This document shows, one piece after another, positions 19,209 through 27,248 of a stretch of DNA of 42,956 bases. Made by a program: the position numbers and the translations under genes. The notes under the pieces were generated by a model that saw only the letters and a program-made list of their open reading frames with translations, made no database searches and was not told the DNA's origin. The stretch comes from Enterobacteriaceae endosymbiont of Plateumaris sericea (GTDB taxonomy: Bacteria; Pseudomonadota; Gammaproteobacteria; Enterobacterales; Enterobacteriaceae). The stretch's first letter is position 1, and every line of letters begins with the position of its first letter. The stretch spans positions 134,252 through 177,207 of the forward strand of contig NZ_CP046224.1 in the NCBI RefSeq assembly GCF_012562605.1, read 5' to 3'.

Positions 19209-20568
19209 ATTAATTTACTTAAAAAAAATTACACAAATTGTTAATGGTAAATTAATTGGAAATAATATTGATGTATTAAATTTTTCTATAAACAGTAAAA
19301 AAATTAATGCTAAATGTGTATTTATTGCTATTATTGGAAATAATTTTGATGGACATGATTTTATTCAAGAAGCCATTCATAATGGAGCAATAGCTATAAT
19401 TGTAAATAAATATTTACAAGTAACAATTCCTCAAATAATTGTATTAAATACAACTATTAGTTTAGGTAAAATAAGTTTATGGAAAAGATTACAATCAAAA
19501 TCTCATTTTATAGGTATTACAGGATCATCTGGTAAAACATCTGTTAAAGAAATGACCGTATCAATTTTAAAAAATACCGGAAAAACTTTATTTACTAAAG
19601 ATAATATGAATAATATTATTGGTGTATCTTTAACATTATTAAATTTAAATGATAAATATAGATATATTATTATTGAGTTAGGAGCTAATAATTTAAATGA
19701 TATTAAATACTCAAGTAATTTAGTTAGACCTAATACAGCTATTATTAATAATATATCAGAATCTCATTTAGAAGGTTTTAAATCTTTTAAAAATATTATT
19801 AAATGTAAAAGTGATATATTCAAATATTTATCAAATAATGATAGAGCTATTATTAACTTTGATGATATAAATCATAAAAAAATTTTATATAAATTAATTA
19901 ATAAAAAAATATGGACATTTTCTATAAATAATCATAATACTGATTTTTTTACTACTAATTTAAAAATATTACAAGATAAAATTTACTTTAATTTACATAC
20001 ACCAATAGGAATTATTTTTATTAATTTATTTATTATTGGTGGATTACATAATGTAAGTAATGCATTAGCTGCATCAGCATTATCATTATCTGCAGGAGCA
20101 TCTTTAAAAGATATATCTAAAGGTTTAGCTGATTTTAAATCAGTATTTGGTAGAATTTCTCCAATAAAATTGGGAACTAATAAATTAATTTTAAATGATA
20201 CATATAATGCTAATCCTCAGTCAGTTATAGCTGCTATTAATGTTTTAAAAAAAATGAATGGAAAAAAAATTTTAGTAATTGGTGATATGATGGAATTAGG
20301 ATTTAATTCATTTTTTTTTCATAACCAAATAAAAATTTTTATTTTACAATGTAAATTAGATTATGTTTTAAGTATTGGAAAATATAGTAAATATATTACA
20401 AAAGATAATAATAATGCTGAACATTTTTTTAATAAAAAAACATTAATTAAAAGATTAATTAAAATATTAACTAATTTTAATAATTTTACTATATTATTTA
20501 AAGGATCTAGAAAAGCTCAAATAGAAATTTTAATAAATATGTTATTAGAGCAGGAGCAATTTAAATGA
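19201..20568 (+). CDS. murF: UDP-MurNAc-tripeptide D-alanyl-D-alanine ligase MurF
   Basis: MurF attaches D-Ala-D-Ala (made by DdlB, also in this cluster) to the tripeptide precursor, completing UDP-MurNAc-pentapeptide. I place the start at 19201, overlapping the end of murE by eight bases (ATGAATAA). An upstream in-frame ATG at 19168 lies inside murE and would add 11 residues absent from E. coli. The protein has 455 residues against 452. The ATP loop is GITGSSGKTSVKEM, ELGANNLNDI and SESHLEGF mark the central domain, and FGRISP and LNDTYNANPQS lead into the C-terminal domain. The stop overlaps the mraY start (ATGA). Confidence 0.97.
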   Translation: MNKLIYLKKITQIVNGKLIGNNIDVLNFSINSKKINAKCVFIAIIGNNFDGHDFIQEAIHNGAIAIIVNKYLQVTIPQIIVLNTTISLGKISLWKRLQSKSHFIGITGSSGKTSVKEMTVSILKNTGKTLFTKDNMNNIIGVSLTLLNLNDKYRYIIIELGANNLNDIKYSSNLVRPNTAIINNISESHLEGFKSFKNIIKCKSDIFKYLSNNDRAIINFDDINHKKILYKLINKKIWTFSINNHNTDFFTTNLKILQDKIYFNLHTPIGIIFINLFIIGGLHNVSNALAASALSLSAGASLKDISKGLADFKSVFGRISPIKLGTNKLILNDTYNANPQSVIAAINVLKKMNGKKILVIGDMMELGFNSFFFHNQIKIFILQCKLDYVLSIGKYSKYITKDNNNAEHFFNKKTLIKRLIKILTNFNNFTILFKGSRKAQIEILINMLLEQEQFK

Positions 20569-21650
20569 TAATAATATTAGTTAAATATTTAAAATATTTT
20601 TTTCCAATATTAAATATTTTTATTAGTCTAGCTTTTCGTGCTATTATAAGTCTTTTAACTTCTTTTTTTATTTCATTATATATTATTCCATATTTTATTA
20701 TATTTTTTAAAAAAAAAAAATATTCTCAAGTTATTCGTTTAGATGGTCCAAAATCTCATTTAAATAAAAATAATATTCCTACTATGGGTGGTATTATAAT
20801 ATTAATATCATTTCTTATTTCAGTTTTATTATGGTCTGATTTATATAATCCATATTTATGGTATGTATTAATAATAGTTATATTTTATGCATTAATTGGT
20901 TTTATCGATGATTATTATAAAATTATTTTAAATAATTCTATTGGATTAGTAGTTTATAAAAAAATTTTTTTACAAACTATTATAACAATAATAATTATTA
21001 CATTTTTTTATATGAATAATACAGAAAAATCTGCATTTCAATTAATAATTCCTTTTTATAAAAATATTAAAATTTATTTAAATTTTACTATATATTTAAT
21101 AATTTCTTATTCAATTATACTATGGATTAGTAATTCTGTAAATTTAACAGATGGACTAGATGGTTTAGCTATTATTTCTGTAATATTGGTTATGTTTGGA
21201 TTAGCATTATTATCATATGTTACAGGAAATATAAATTATTTTAAATATTTAAATATTACATATTTAAAACATACAAAAGAATTAGTAATTGTATGTACTG
21301 CTATTATTGGTTCAGGATTAGGTTTTTTATGGTTTAATACATATCCAGCGATTATATTTATGGGAGATACAGGATCATTATTTTTAGGAAGCGCTATAGG
21401 AATGATTACTGTTTTAATAAGACAAGAATTATTATTAATTATTATGGGTGGAATATTTTTATTAGAATCATTATCTGTAATAATTCAGGTTATATTTTAT
21501 AAATATAAAAAATATCGTATATTTCTCATGGCTCCTATACATCATCATTTTGAATTGAAAGGACATCTAGAATCTCATATTGTTATTAGATTTGGAATAG
21601 TATCATTAATATTATTACTTATTGCTTTATCAATATTAAAGGTATGTTAA
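20565..21650 (+). CDS. mraY: Phospho-MurNAc-pentapeptide translocase MraY
   Basis: MraY transfers phospho-MurNAc-pentapeptide from UDP to undecaprenyl phosphate, forming lipid I at the inner membrane. It has 361 residues against 360 in E. coli, with about ten hydrophobic segments. Hallmarks are GPKSHLNKNNIPTMGG, the magnesium-binding aspartates D115-D116 (GFIDDYYK), NLTDGLDGLA, FMGDTGSLFLG and the HHHFELKG loop. GGAG lies ten to thirteen bases before the ATG. The start overlaps the murF stop as ATGA, and the end overlaps murD by seven bases, so translation is probably coupled. A run of 12 A bases (20709-20720) encodes KKKK near residue 50. Confidence 0.98.
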   Translation: MIIILVKYLKYFFPILNIFISLAFRAIISLLTSFFISLYIIPYFIIFFKKKKYSQVIRLDGPKSHLNKNNIPTMGGIIILISFLISVLLWSDLYNPYLWYVLIIVIFYALIGFIDDYYKIILNNSIGLVVYKKIFLQTIITIIIITFFYMNNTEKSAFQLIIPFYKNIKIYLNFTIYLIISYSIILWISNSVNLTDGLDGLAIISVILVMFGLALLSYVTGNINYFKYLNITYLKHTKELVIVCTAIIGSGLGFLWFNTYPAIIFMGDTGSLFLGSAIGMITVLIRQELLLIIMGGIFLLESLSVIIQVIFYKYKKYRIFLMAPIHHHFELKGHLESHIVIRFGIVSLILLLIALSILKVC

Positions 21651-22957
21651 TAAATATGATTAAAAAAGTAGTAATTATAGGTTTAGGAATTACTGGACTT
21701 TCATGTATTAAATTTTTTATTAATAAAGGTATTATACCATATGTTATGGATAATAGAACTAATCCTCCTTGTATTAAAGAAATACCACCTTTAGTTAAAT
21801 ATTGTATTGGTTATCTTAATAAAGATTGGATTTTAAATGCTAAATTAATTGTTATTAGCCCCGGAATTTCTTTGTTCCATCCATTATTAAAAAATGCTGC
21901 TAATAAAGGAATTAAAATAATAGGAGATATTGAATTATTTTATTATTTTTCCCAAAATCCTATAATTGCTATTACAGGAACTAATGGAAAAAGTACAGTA
22001 ACTAATATGATTGGAAAAATTATAAATAATTATTATAGTGCTGGAATTGGAGGAAATATTGGATATCCTGCATTAGATTTATTATCTAATTTTCAAAATT
22101 TTTATGTATTAGAAATATCTAGTTTTCAATTAGAAACTATTAAAAAATTTAAAGCATATATATCTGTTATATTAAATATTTCATTCGATCATATGGATCG
22201 TTATCCATTAGGAATAAAGCAATATCAAAAAATTAAATTAAATATTTATAAAAATGCTTCTATATGTATATATAATACTAATGATTTTTTAACATATCCA
22301 AATAATTTACAAAAAAATCAACGTGTTATTAGTTTTGGTATAAATAAAGGAAAGTATCAATTATATAAAAATCAACAAAATATGTATTTAAAGGTAAATA
22401 ATAAAATAATTTTAAATTTTAATAATACTAAATTAATAGGAACACATAATTATCTTAATTCTTTAGCTGTATTAGCAATATCAGATATATTACATATACC
22501 AAGAAAAATATCTTTAAAAATTATTAGTAATTATACATCAAATAATCATACATTACAAATTATACATAAACATAATGGAGTAATGTGGATTAATGATTCT
22601 AAATCTACTAATATAAATAGTACAAAAGCAGCTTTAAATTTTTTTAGTAATGCTAAAAGAATATGGTTATTATTAGGAGGATATGATAAAAATTGTAAAT
22701 TTCATTTATTAAAAAAATATTTAATGAATGATAAAATTCATATTTATTGTTTCGGATTAGCTAGTAAAAAAATAATATCTTTATATCCTAAAGCAATACG
22801 AGTAAAAACTATGGCTGATGCAATAAAAAATATTTCAAAATTTTTAAAATATGGTGATATAGTTTTATTATCTCCAGCTTGTTCAAGTATTGATCAATTT
22901 ATTAATTTTAAAGATCGTGGAGAAAAATTTATTAAATTAGCTAAACAAAATATTTAA
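21644..22957 (+). CDS. murD: UDP-MurNAc-L-alanyl-D-glutamate ligase MurD
   Basis: MurD adds D-glutamate to UDP-MurNAc-L-Ala. It has 437 residues against 438 in E. coli. Conserved parts in order: VVIIGLGITGLS, ITGTNGKSTVTNM (ATP loop), LEISSFQLET, DHMDRYPLG, THNYLNSLA, WINDSKSTN and LLSPACSSIDQF. One normally invariant segment has decayed: E. coli TGLPHRFE reads TSNNHTLQ, so the arginine next to the conserved histidine (R302) is threonine (T303, codon 22550-22552). The other three Mur ligases here keep that arginine. The start could be 21644 (overlapping mraY, E. coli-like N-terminal length) or 21656. The stop lies inside a long palindrome; ftsW, next in E. coli, is missing. Confidence 0.93.
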   Translation: MLINMIKKVVIIGLGITGLSCIKFFINKGIIPYVMDNRTNPPCIKEIPPLVKYCIGYLNKDWILNAKLIVISPGISLFHPLLKNAANKGIKIIGDIELFYYFSQNPIIAITGTNGKSTVTNMIGKIINNYYSAGIGGNIGYPALDLLSNFQNFYVLEISSFQLETIKKFKAYISVILNISFDHMDRYPLGIKQYQKIKLNIYKNASICIYNTNDFLTYPNNLQKNQRVISFGINKGKYQLYKNQQNMYLKVNNKIILNFNNTKLIGTHNYLNSLAVLAISDILHIPRKISLKIISNYTSNNHTLQIIHKHNGVMWINDSKSTNINSTKAALNFFSNAKRIWLLLGGYDKNCKFHLLKKYLMNDKIHIYCFGLASKKIISLYPKAIRVKTMADAIKNISKFLKYGDIVLLSPACSSIDQFINFKDRGEKFIKLAKQNI

Positions 22958-22980
22958 AATATATTTTAAATATTTTGTTT
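22943..22980. terminator. Perfect 38-bp palindrome spanning the murD stop codon
   Basis: Nineteen-base arms (22943-22961 and 22962-22980) are perfectly complementary with no spacer. Each arm is AAAC/GTTT at the outside with one GC pair, and the rest is AT. The murD stop (22955-22957) is in the left arm and a T-rich stretch follows the right arm. The place is where ftsW has been deleted. It could be a rho-independent-like terminator, an mRNA 3'-end protector, or a cruciform. Confidence 0.55.
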
Positions 22981-23020
22981 TTCATTAATTTAAATATTTT
23001 TTATTAAATTTATTATATAA

Positions 23021-24088
23021 ATGAAAAATTCAAAAAAAATTATTATAGTCTCTGGTGGAACAGGTGGACATATTTATCCAGGTCTTAATATAGCATATAA
23101 ATTAATAGAGAAAGGATGGGATGTGCGTTGGTTAGGCACAATAAATAGAATGGAAGCAGATATTATTCCTAAAAAAGGAATTAAAATTTATTTAATTAAG
23201 TTTTTTAAATTTGAAAAAAAAAATATTTGGTCTAAAATATTTACTTTATTTAAATTAATAAAACCAATGTATGAATCTATTTTAATTTATAAATCTTATA
23301 AACCTAATGTAGTTTTAACAATGGGAAGTTATATATCAGGACCTAGTGGAATAGCAGCATGGTTATGTGGTATTCCGTTAATTATTCATGAACAAAATAG
23401 TATTCCAGGAATCACTAATAATTTTTTATCAAAAATATCTAAAATAAATATGCAAGCTTTTCCTAATACATTTACAAATGGTATATTAGTAGGTAATCCT
23501 TTAAGTAAAGAAATAATTAAATTATCTTTATATAAAAAAAATATTTTAAAATATAATTTTCCTCTTCATATATTAATTATGGGTGGTAGTCAAGGATCTA
23601 ATATAATAAATAATATAGGGGTACAATTAGCAAAAATTTTAAAAAATAAAGTAATTATATTACATCAAGTAGGTAAAGGTAATTTAAAAAATATATCTTT
23701 ATCTTTTTTAGATAAATATCAAAATAAATTTTATTCTGTAACAGAATATATTTCTGACATACATAATGCATATAAATGGGCAGATATTGTTATTAGTAGA
23801 TCAGGAGCTATGACTGTTAGTGAAATTTCTGCTATAGGATTACCAGCTATTTTTATACCTTTTAAACATAAAGATAATCAACAATATTTAAATGCATTAA
23901 GATTAGAAAAAATTGGAGCAGCAAAAATTTTTGATCAAAATAATTTAAATATTAATGATATTATTAATACTTTATTATCTTGGAATAAAAAAATATTAAC
24001 TATTATGTCAAAAAGATCTCGTAATATTTCTTTAATTAATTCTACAGAATTAATTTATAAAGAGATAAAAAATATTTTTATTAATTAA
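23021..24088 (+). CDS. murG: UDP-GlcNAc:lipid I N-acetylglucosaminyltransferase MurG
   Basis: MurG adds GlcNAc to lipid I on the inner face of the membrane, giving lipid II. Its 355 residues match the E. coli length. The donor and acceptor loops are clear: VSGGTGGHIYPGLNIA at the N-terminus, LTMGSYISGPSGIAAW, HEQNSIPGITN, then in the second domain MGGSQGSNIIN, SRSGAMTVSEISAIGLPAIFIPF and DNQQYLNA. No ribosome site is seen before the ATG, and the 63-base gap after murD holds a 38-bp palindrome, so how this gene is expressed is unclear. It is followed by murC after 29 bases. Confidence 0.97.
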   Translation: MKNSKKIIIVSGGTGGHIYPGLNIAYKLIEKGWDVRWLGTINRMEADIIPKKGIKIYLIKFFKFEKKNIWSKIFTLFKLIKPMYESILIYKSYKPNVVLTMGSYISGPSGIAAWLCGIPLIIHEQNSIPGITNNFLSKISKINMQAFPNTFTNGILVGNPLSKEIIKLSLYKKNILKYNFPLHILIMGGSQGSNIINNIGVQLAKILKNKVIILHQVGKGNLKNISLSFLDKYQNKFYSVTEYISDIHNAYKWADIVISRSGAMTVSEISAIGLPAIFIPFKHKDNQQYLNALRLEKIGAAKIFDQNNLNINDIINTLLSWNKKILTIMSKRSRNISLINSTELIYKEIKNIFIN

Positions 24089-24117
24089 AATTTTCTATAA
24101 TATAGAATGATAAAATA

Positions 24118-25581
24118 ATGATAAAAAATATACTTTATGAAAAAATAAAATATGTAACACCTAAAATGGACAATATCAATAATATTCATTTTATTGGTAT
24201 AGGAGGTTCAGGTATGGGTGGTATAGCTTATATTTTAGTCAAAAAAGGATATAATATCAGCGGATCAGATATTATTTCTAATGATATTACAAAGAATTTA
24301 ATTTCATTAGGAGTAAAAATATATTTTCAACATAATGCTAAAAATATTAATAACGCAAATGTTATTGTAGTATCTTCAGCAATAAAAAATAATAATCCAG
24401 AAATAATTGCTGCTAAAAGAAATAATATAATAATAATTAGTCGAGCAAAAATGTTAGCTGAAATAATGAGATTTTATTATGGTATAACCATAACTGGTAG
24501 TCATGGTAAAACTACTACTACTGCTATGATATATCATATATATTCATCATTAGGTCTTGATCCAACATTTGTTAACGGAGGTATATTAAAAAAATCAGAA
24601 TTATATGCTCATTTAGGAAAAAGTAAATATTTTATAGCAGAAGCAGATGAAAGTGATGCTTCTTTTTTAAATTTAAGACCAATTATAAATATCATCACTA
24701 ATATTGAAGATGAACATTTAGAATATTATCAAAATAATATTGAAATATTAAAACAAAATTTTTTAAATTATTCACAAAATATACCTTTTTATGGTTGTGT
24801 TATTGTTTGTATTGATAATTTATCTATTCGAAATTTATTAAAAAATAATTTGATACATAATAATATTATAACCTATGGTTTTAGTAAAGATGCAGATATA
24901 AAAATATGTAATTATCAACAACATGGTTTAAAAAGTAAATTTGTTTTATCACACAAAAAAAAAAATATATTTTTAAAAATAAATTTAAATATACCTGGTT
25001 ATCATAATGTTTTAAACGCAACAGCAGCTTTTATTGTATCTTCTTATATAGGAATTAATCATAAAAATATTTTAAAAGCATTAGAAAATTTTTCAGGTAT
25101 AAAAAGAAGATTTGATATTTTAGGTATTTTTAAATATAAAAAAAATAATTTAATAAATAATATTATTATTATTGAAGATTATGGACATCATCCTACTGAA
25201 ATAAATATAACAATTAATACAATACGTATGATTTGGCCTAAAAAAAAAATTATAATGATATTTCAACCACATCGTTATTCTAGAACTATAAATTTATTAA
25301 ATAAATTTATTAAAGTATTATCTACTGTTGATGTATTATTTATATTAAATATATATTCTGCTGGAGAAGAATATATTATGGGTGGAGATAGTATTTCTTT
25401 ATATAATAGTATTAAAAAATATGGAAAAATTAATCCAATTCTTGGAATATGGAAAAATTATCATGAAATGATGATAAGTTTATATTCAAAATTTACTGGA
25501 AATGATATATTATTAATTCAAGGTGCTGGAGATATTAATAATATATCATCTTTATTAGTTAAAAAAAAATTAAAATTATAA
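24118..25581 (+). CDS. murC: UDP-MurNAc-L-alanine ligase MurC
   Basis: MurC adds L-alanine to UDP-MurNAc, the first amino acid of the stem peptide. It has 487 residues against 491 in E. coli. HFIGIGGSGMGGIA is the nucleotide-sugar domain loop, TGSHGKTTTTAM is the ATP loop, and AEADESDASFLNL and NIEDEHLEYY mark the catalytic centre. GYHNVLNATAA, FSGIKRRFDI (invariant arginine kept) and EDYGHHPTEI follow. The ribosome site is weak. The gene contains a run of 11 A bases (24955-24965). It is placed between murG and ddlB as in E. coli. Confidence 0.97.
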   Translation: MIKNILYEKIKYVTPKMDNINNIHFIGIGGSGMGGIAYILVKKGYNISGSDIISNDITKNLISLGVKIYFQHNAKNINNANVIVVSSAIKNNNPEIIAAKRNNIIIISRAKMLAEIMRFYYGITITGSHGKTTTTAMIYHIYSSLGLDPTFVNGGILKKSELYAHLGKSKYFIAEADESDASFLNLRPIINIITNIEDEHLEYYQNNIEILKQNFLNYSQNIPFYGCVIVCIDNLSIRNLLKNNLIHNNIITYGFSKDADIKICNYQQHGLKSKFVLSHKKKNIFLKINLNIPGYHNVLNATAAFIVSSYIGINHKNILKALENFSGIKRRFDILGIFKYKKNNLINNIIIIEDYGHHPTEINITINTIRMIWPKKKIIMIFQPHRYSRTINLLNKFIKVLSTVDVLFILNIYSAGEEYIMGGDSISLYNSIKKYGKINPILGIWKNYHEMMISLYSKFTGNDILLIQGAGDINNISSLLVKKKLKL

Positions 25582-25620
25582 TTATTAATATTATTAAAAT
25601 ATTTTTTATAAAAAATTCAT

Positions 25621-26541
25621 ATGTCTAATAAAATAGCTGTTTTATATGGTGGTAATTCACCAGAAAGAGAAATATCTTTAATTTCAGGTAAAATGGTATT
25701 AAATTCATTAAAATCAATGGGTATTAAAGCTTATGGACTAGATACTAAATATTTTTCCTTATTTTCATTAAAAAAAAATAAATTTAAAAAAATTTTTATT
25801 GCTTTACATGGTAAAGGAGGTGAAGATGGAAGTATACAAAATATATTAGAATATCTTAATATTCCTTATACTGGTAGTAGATCATTAGCATCTTCTATAA
25901 CTATAAATAAATTTATTACAAAAACTTTATGGAAAGAATATGGTTTACCTGTATATCCACACTTTTTTTTAAAAAAAAAAGATTTTATAAAAAAAAATTA
26001 TTTAATAATAGAAAAAAATATTTTAAATTTAACCTTACCTGTATGTGTAAAACCTAATACTACAGGATCAAGTTTAGGAGTTTTTAAAATAGATAATATT
26101 AATTATTTATTAAATGCTATAAAAAAATCTTTTATGTATGGTAATAGTGTATTAATTGAAAAATATATTGAAGGAATAGAATATACAGTTAGTATTTTAG
26201 GTAGTAAAATATTACCATCAATTAAAATTGAATCTCCTTATTTATTATATGATTATGATGCAAAATATATTAATAAAAATACTAAATATTTTTGTCCTAG
26301 CGGATTAAATAAATATAAAGAAAAAGAATTAGCTAATTTAGCTATGAATGCATGGAATTTATTAGAATGTAGTGGTTGGGGTAGAGTCGATATAATTTTA
26401 GATAAAAAAAATAATTTTCAATTATTAGAAATAAATACTTGTCCAGGAATGACTCCTCATAGTTTATTTCCTATAGCTGCTAAAACAGCTGGTTTATCTT
26501 TTAATAATGTGATTAATAAAATTTTATTTTTAGCTAAATAA
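25621..26541 (+). CDS. ddlB: D-alanine-D-alanine ligase
   Basis: DdlB joins two D-alanines with ATP for MurF to use. The 306 residues equal E. coli DdlB. The ATP-grasp signatures are LYGGNSPEREISLISG (N-terminal loop), ALHGKGGEDGSIQ, VKPNTTGSSLGV (nucleotide loop) and EINTCPGMTPHSLFP (metal-binding end). No ribosome site is visible. A T8-A10 homopolymer pair occurs at 25963-25980 within the coding sequence. It is the last gene of the cluster; ftsQ, ftsA, ftsZ and lpxC, which follow in E. coli, are absent. Confidence 0.97.
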   Translation: MSNKIAVLYGGNSPEREISLISGKMVLNSLKSMGIKAYGLDTKYFSLFSLKKNKFKKIFIALHGKGGEDGSIQNILEYLNIPYTGSRSLASSITINKFITKTLWKEYGLPVYPHFFLKKKDFIKKNYLIIEKNILNLTLPVCVKPNTTGSSLGVFKIDNINYLLNAIKKSFMYGNSVLIEKYIEGIEYTVSILGSKILPSIKIESPYLLYDYDAKYINKNTKYFCPSGLNKYKEKELANLAMNAWNLLECSGWGRVDIILDKKNNFQLLEINTCPGMTPHSLFPIAAKTAGLSFNNVINKILFLAK

Positions 26542-26569
26542 ATATTTTTATAAAAATAATTTAAAATTA

Positions 26570-26588
26570 CTATTTTTTTAAAAAATAG
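26570..26588. terminator. Short dyad after ddlB
   Basis: CTATTTTTT and AAAAAATAG flank a single base, forming a nearly perfect 19-base dyad in the convergent gap between ddlB and the DciA-like gene. Confidence 0.35.
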
Positions 26589-26610
26589 ATAAATATAATT
26601 TAAAAGTTTT

Positions 26611-26650
26611 ATTTTTATAAAATTATATATATTATATATTTTATAAAAAT
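26611..26650. terminator. 40-base AT stem-loop between convergent ddlB and dciA-like gene
   Basis: ATTTTTATAAAAT (26611-26623) pairs perfectly with ATTTTATAAAAAT (26638-26650). After a one-base bulge the inner bases pair for a further five. Its position between two converging genes suggests bidirectional termination; there is no GC core. Confidence 0.45.
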
Positions 26651-26664
26651 TTATTTTATATAAA

Positions 26665-27138
26665 TTAATTTGCTAAAGCAGCTAATTGTTCTATGATATA
26701 ACGTAATTTTATAGGACTTTTTTTAGCTAGGTTTAGTAATAAAATAGCACTATTTTTACTTAAAATATTTTGTTTATAAAAATATTTATTTTTAATAATA
26801 TTATTATTTGTTAATAGCATTGGATTAATCTTAATATTTATATTTTTTAAAGAAGGCAAAATTTTTTTTTTTAAAAGTGATAAAATATTTGATTTTTCAT
26901 ATAAAAATCTCATCATAGAGCTAGCATTATATGTTTCTATAATTAAAATATTATTTTTAAAATTTTTTGCATCATAGCAATTATTTAATTCTATTGGAAA
27001 ATAATTTTTAATTATTTGGTTAATTTTTTTTAAAATATTTATATATAATTTTAATTTTATGAATATTCTTGAACAAGAAGGATAATTATATTCATTATAA
27101 AATATTTTTTCAATTGATAATAACTTATTATTACGCAT
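26665..27138 (-). CDS. DUF721 / DciA-like protein
   Basis: This 157-residue basic protein is not an E. coli gene. The middle section, ILIIETYNASSMMRFLYEKS followed by LLKKKILPSLKNINIKINP, matches the DUF721 pattern of a strand, a conserved S-x-x-x-R-x-L helix and a strand. The end, SKNSAILLLNLAKKSPIKLR then IIEQLAALA, resembles the helical tail of gammaproteobacterial members. DciA is the DUF721 protein that helps load the replicative helicase in bacteria lacking DnaC/DnaI. In several gammaproteobacteria its gene lies beside lpxC and secA, the position seen here, and it is divergent from secA. Alternatives are a secM-like or otherwise unassigned protein, but SecM's arrest peptide is not present. 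The family call is fairly confident; helicase loading is inferred. Confidence 0.72.
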   Translation of the reverse strand: MRNNKLLSIEKIFYNEYNYPSCSRIFIKLKLYINILKKINQIIKNYFPIELNNCYDAKNFKNNILIIETYNASSMMRFLYEKSNILSLLKKKILPSLKNINIKINPMLLTNNNIIKNKYFYKQNILSKNSAILLLNLAKKSPIKLRYIIEQLAALAN

Positions 27139-27248
27139 AAAAATATTTATCCTTTAATTATTTATTTTAAATTGTTTAATAATTTATTTTAACAAATAAA
27201 TTTATATTTTTTACATTATAATTAAAAATTTTATTTAAGAGTATATAT

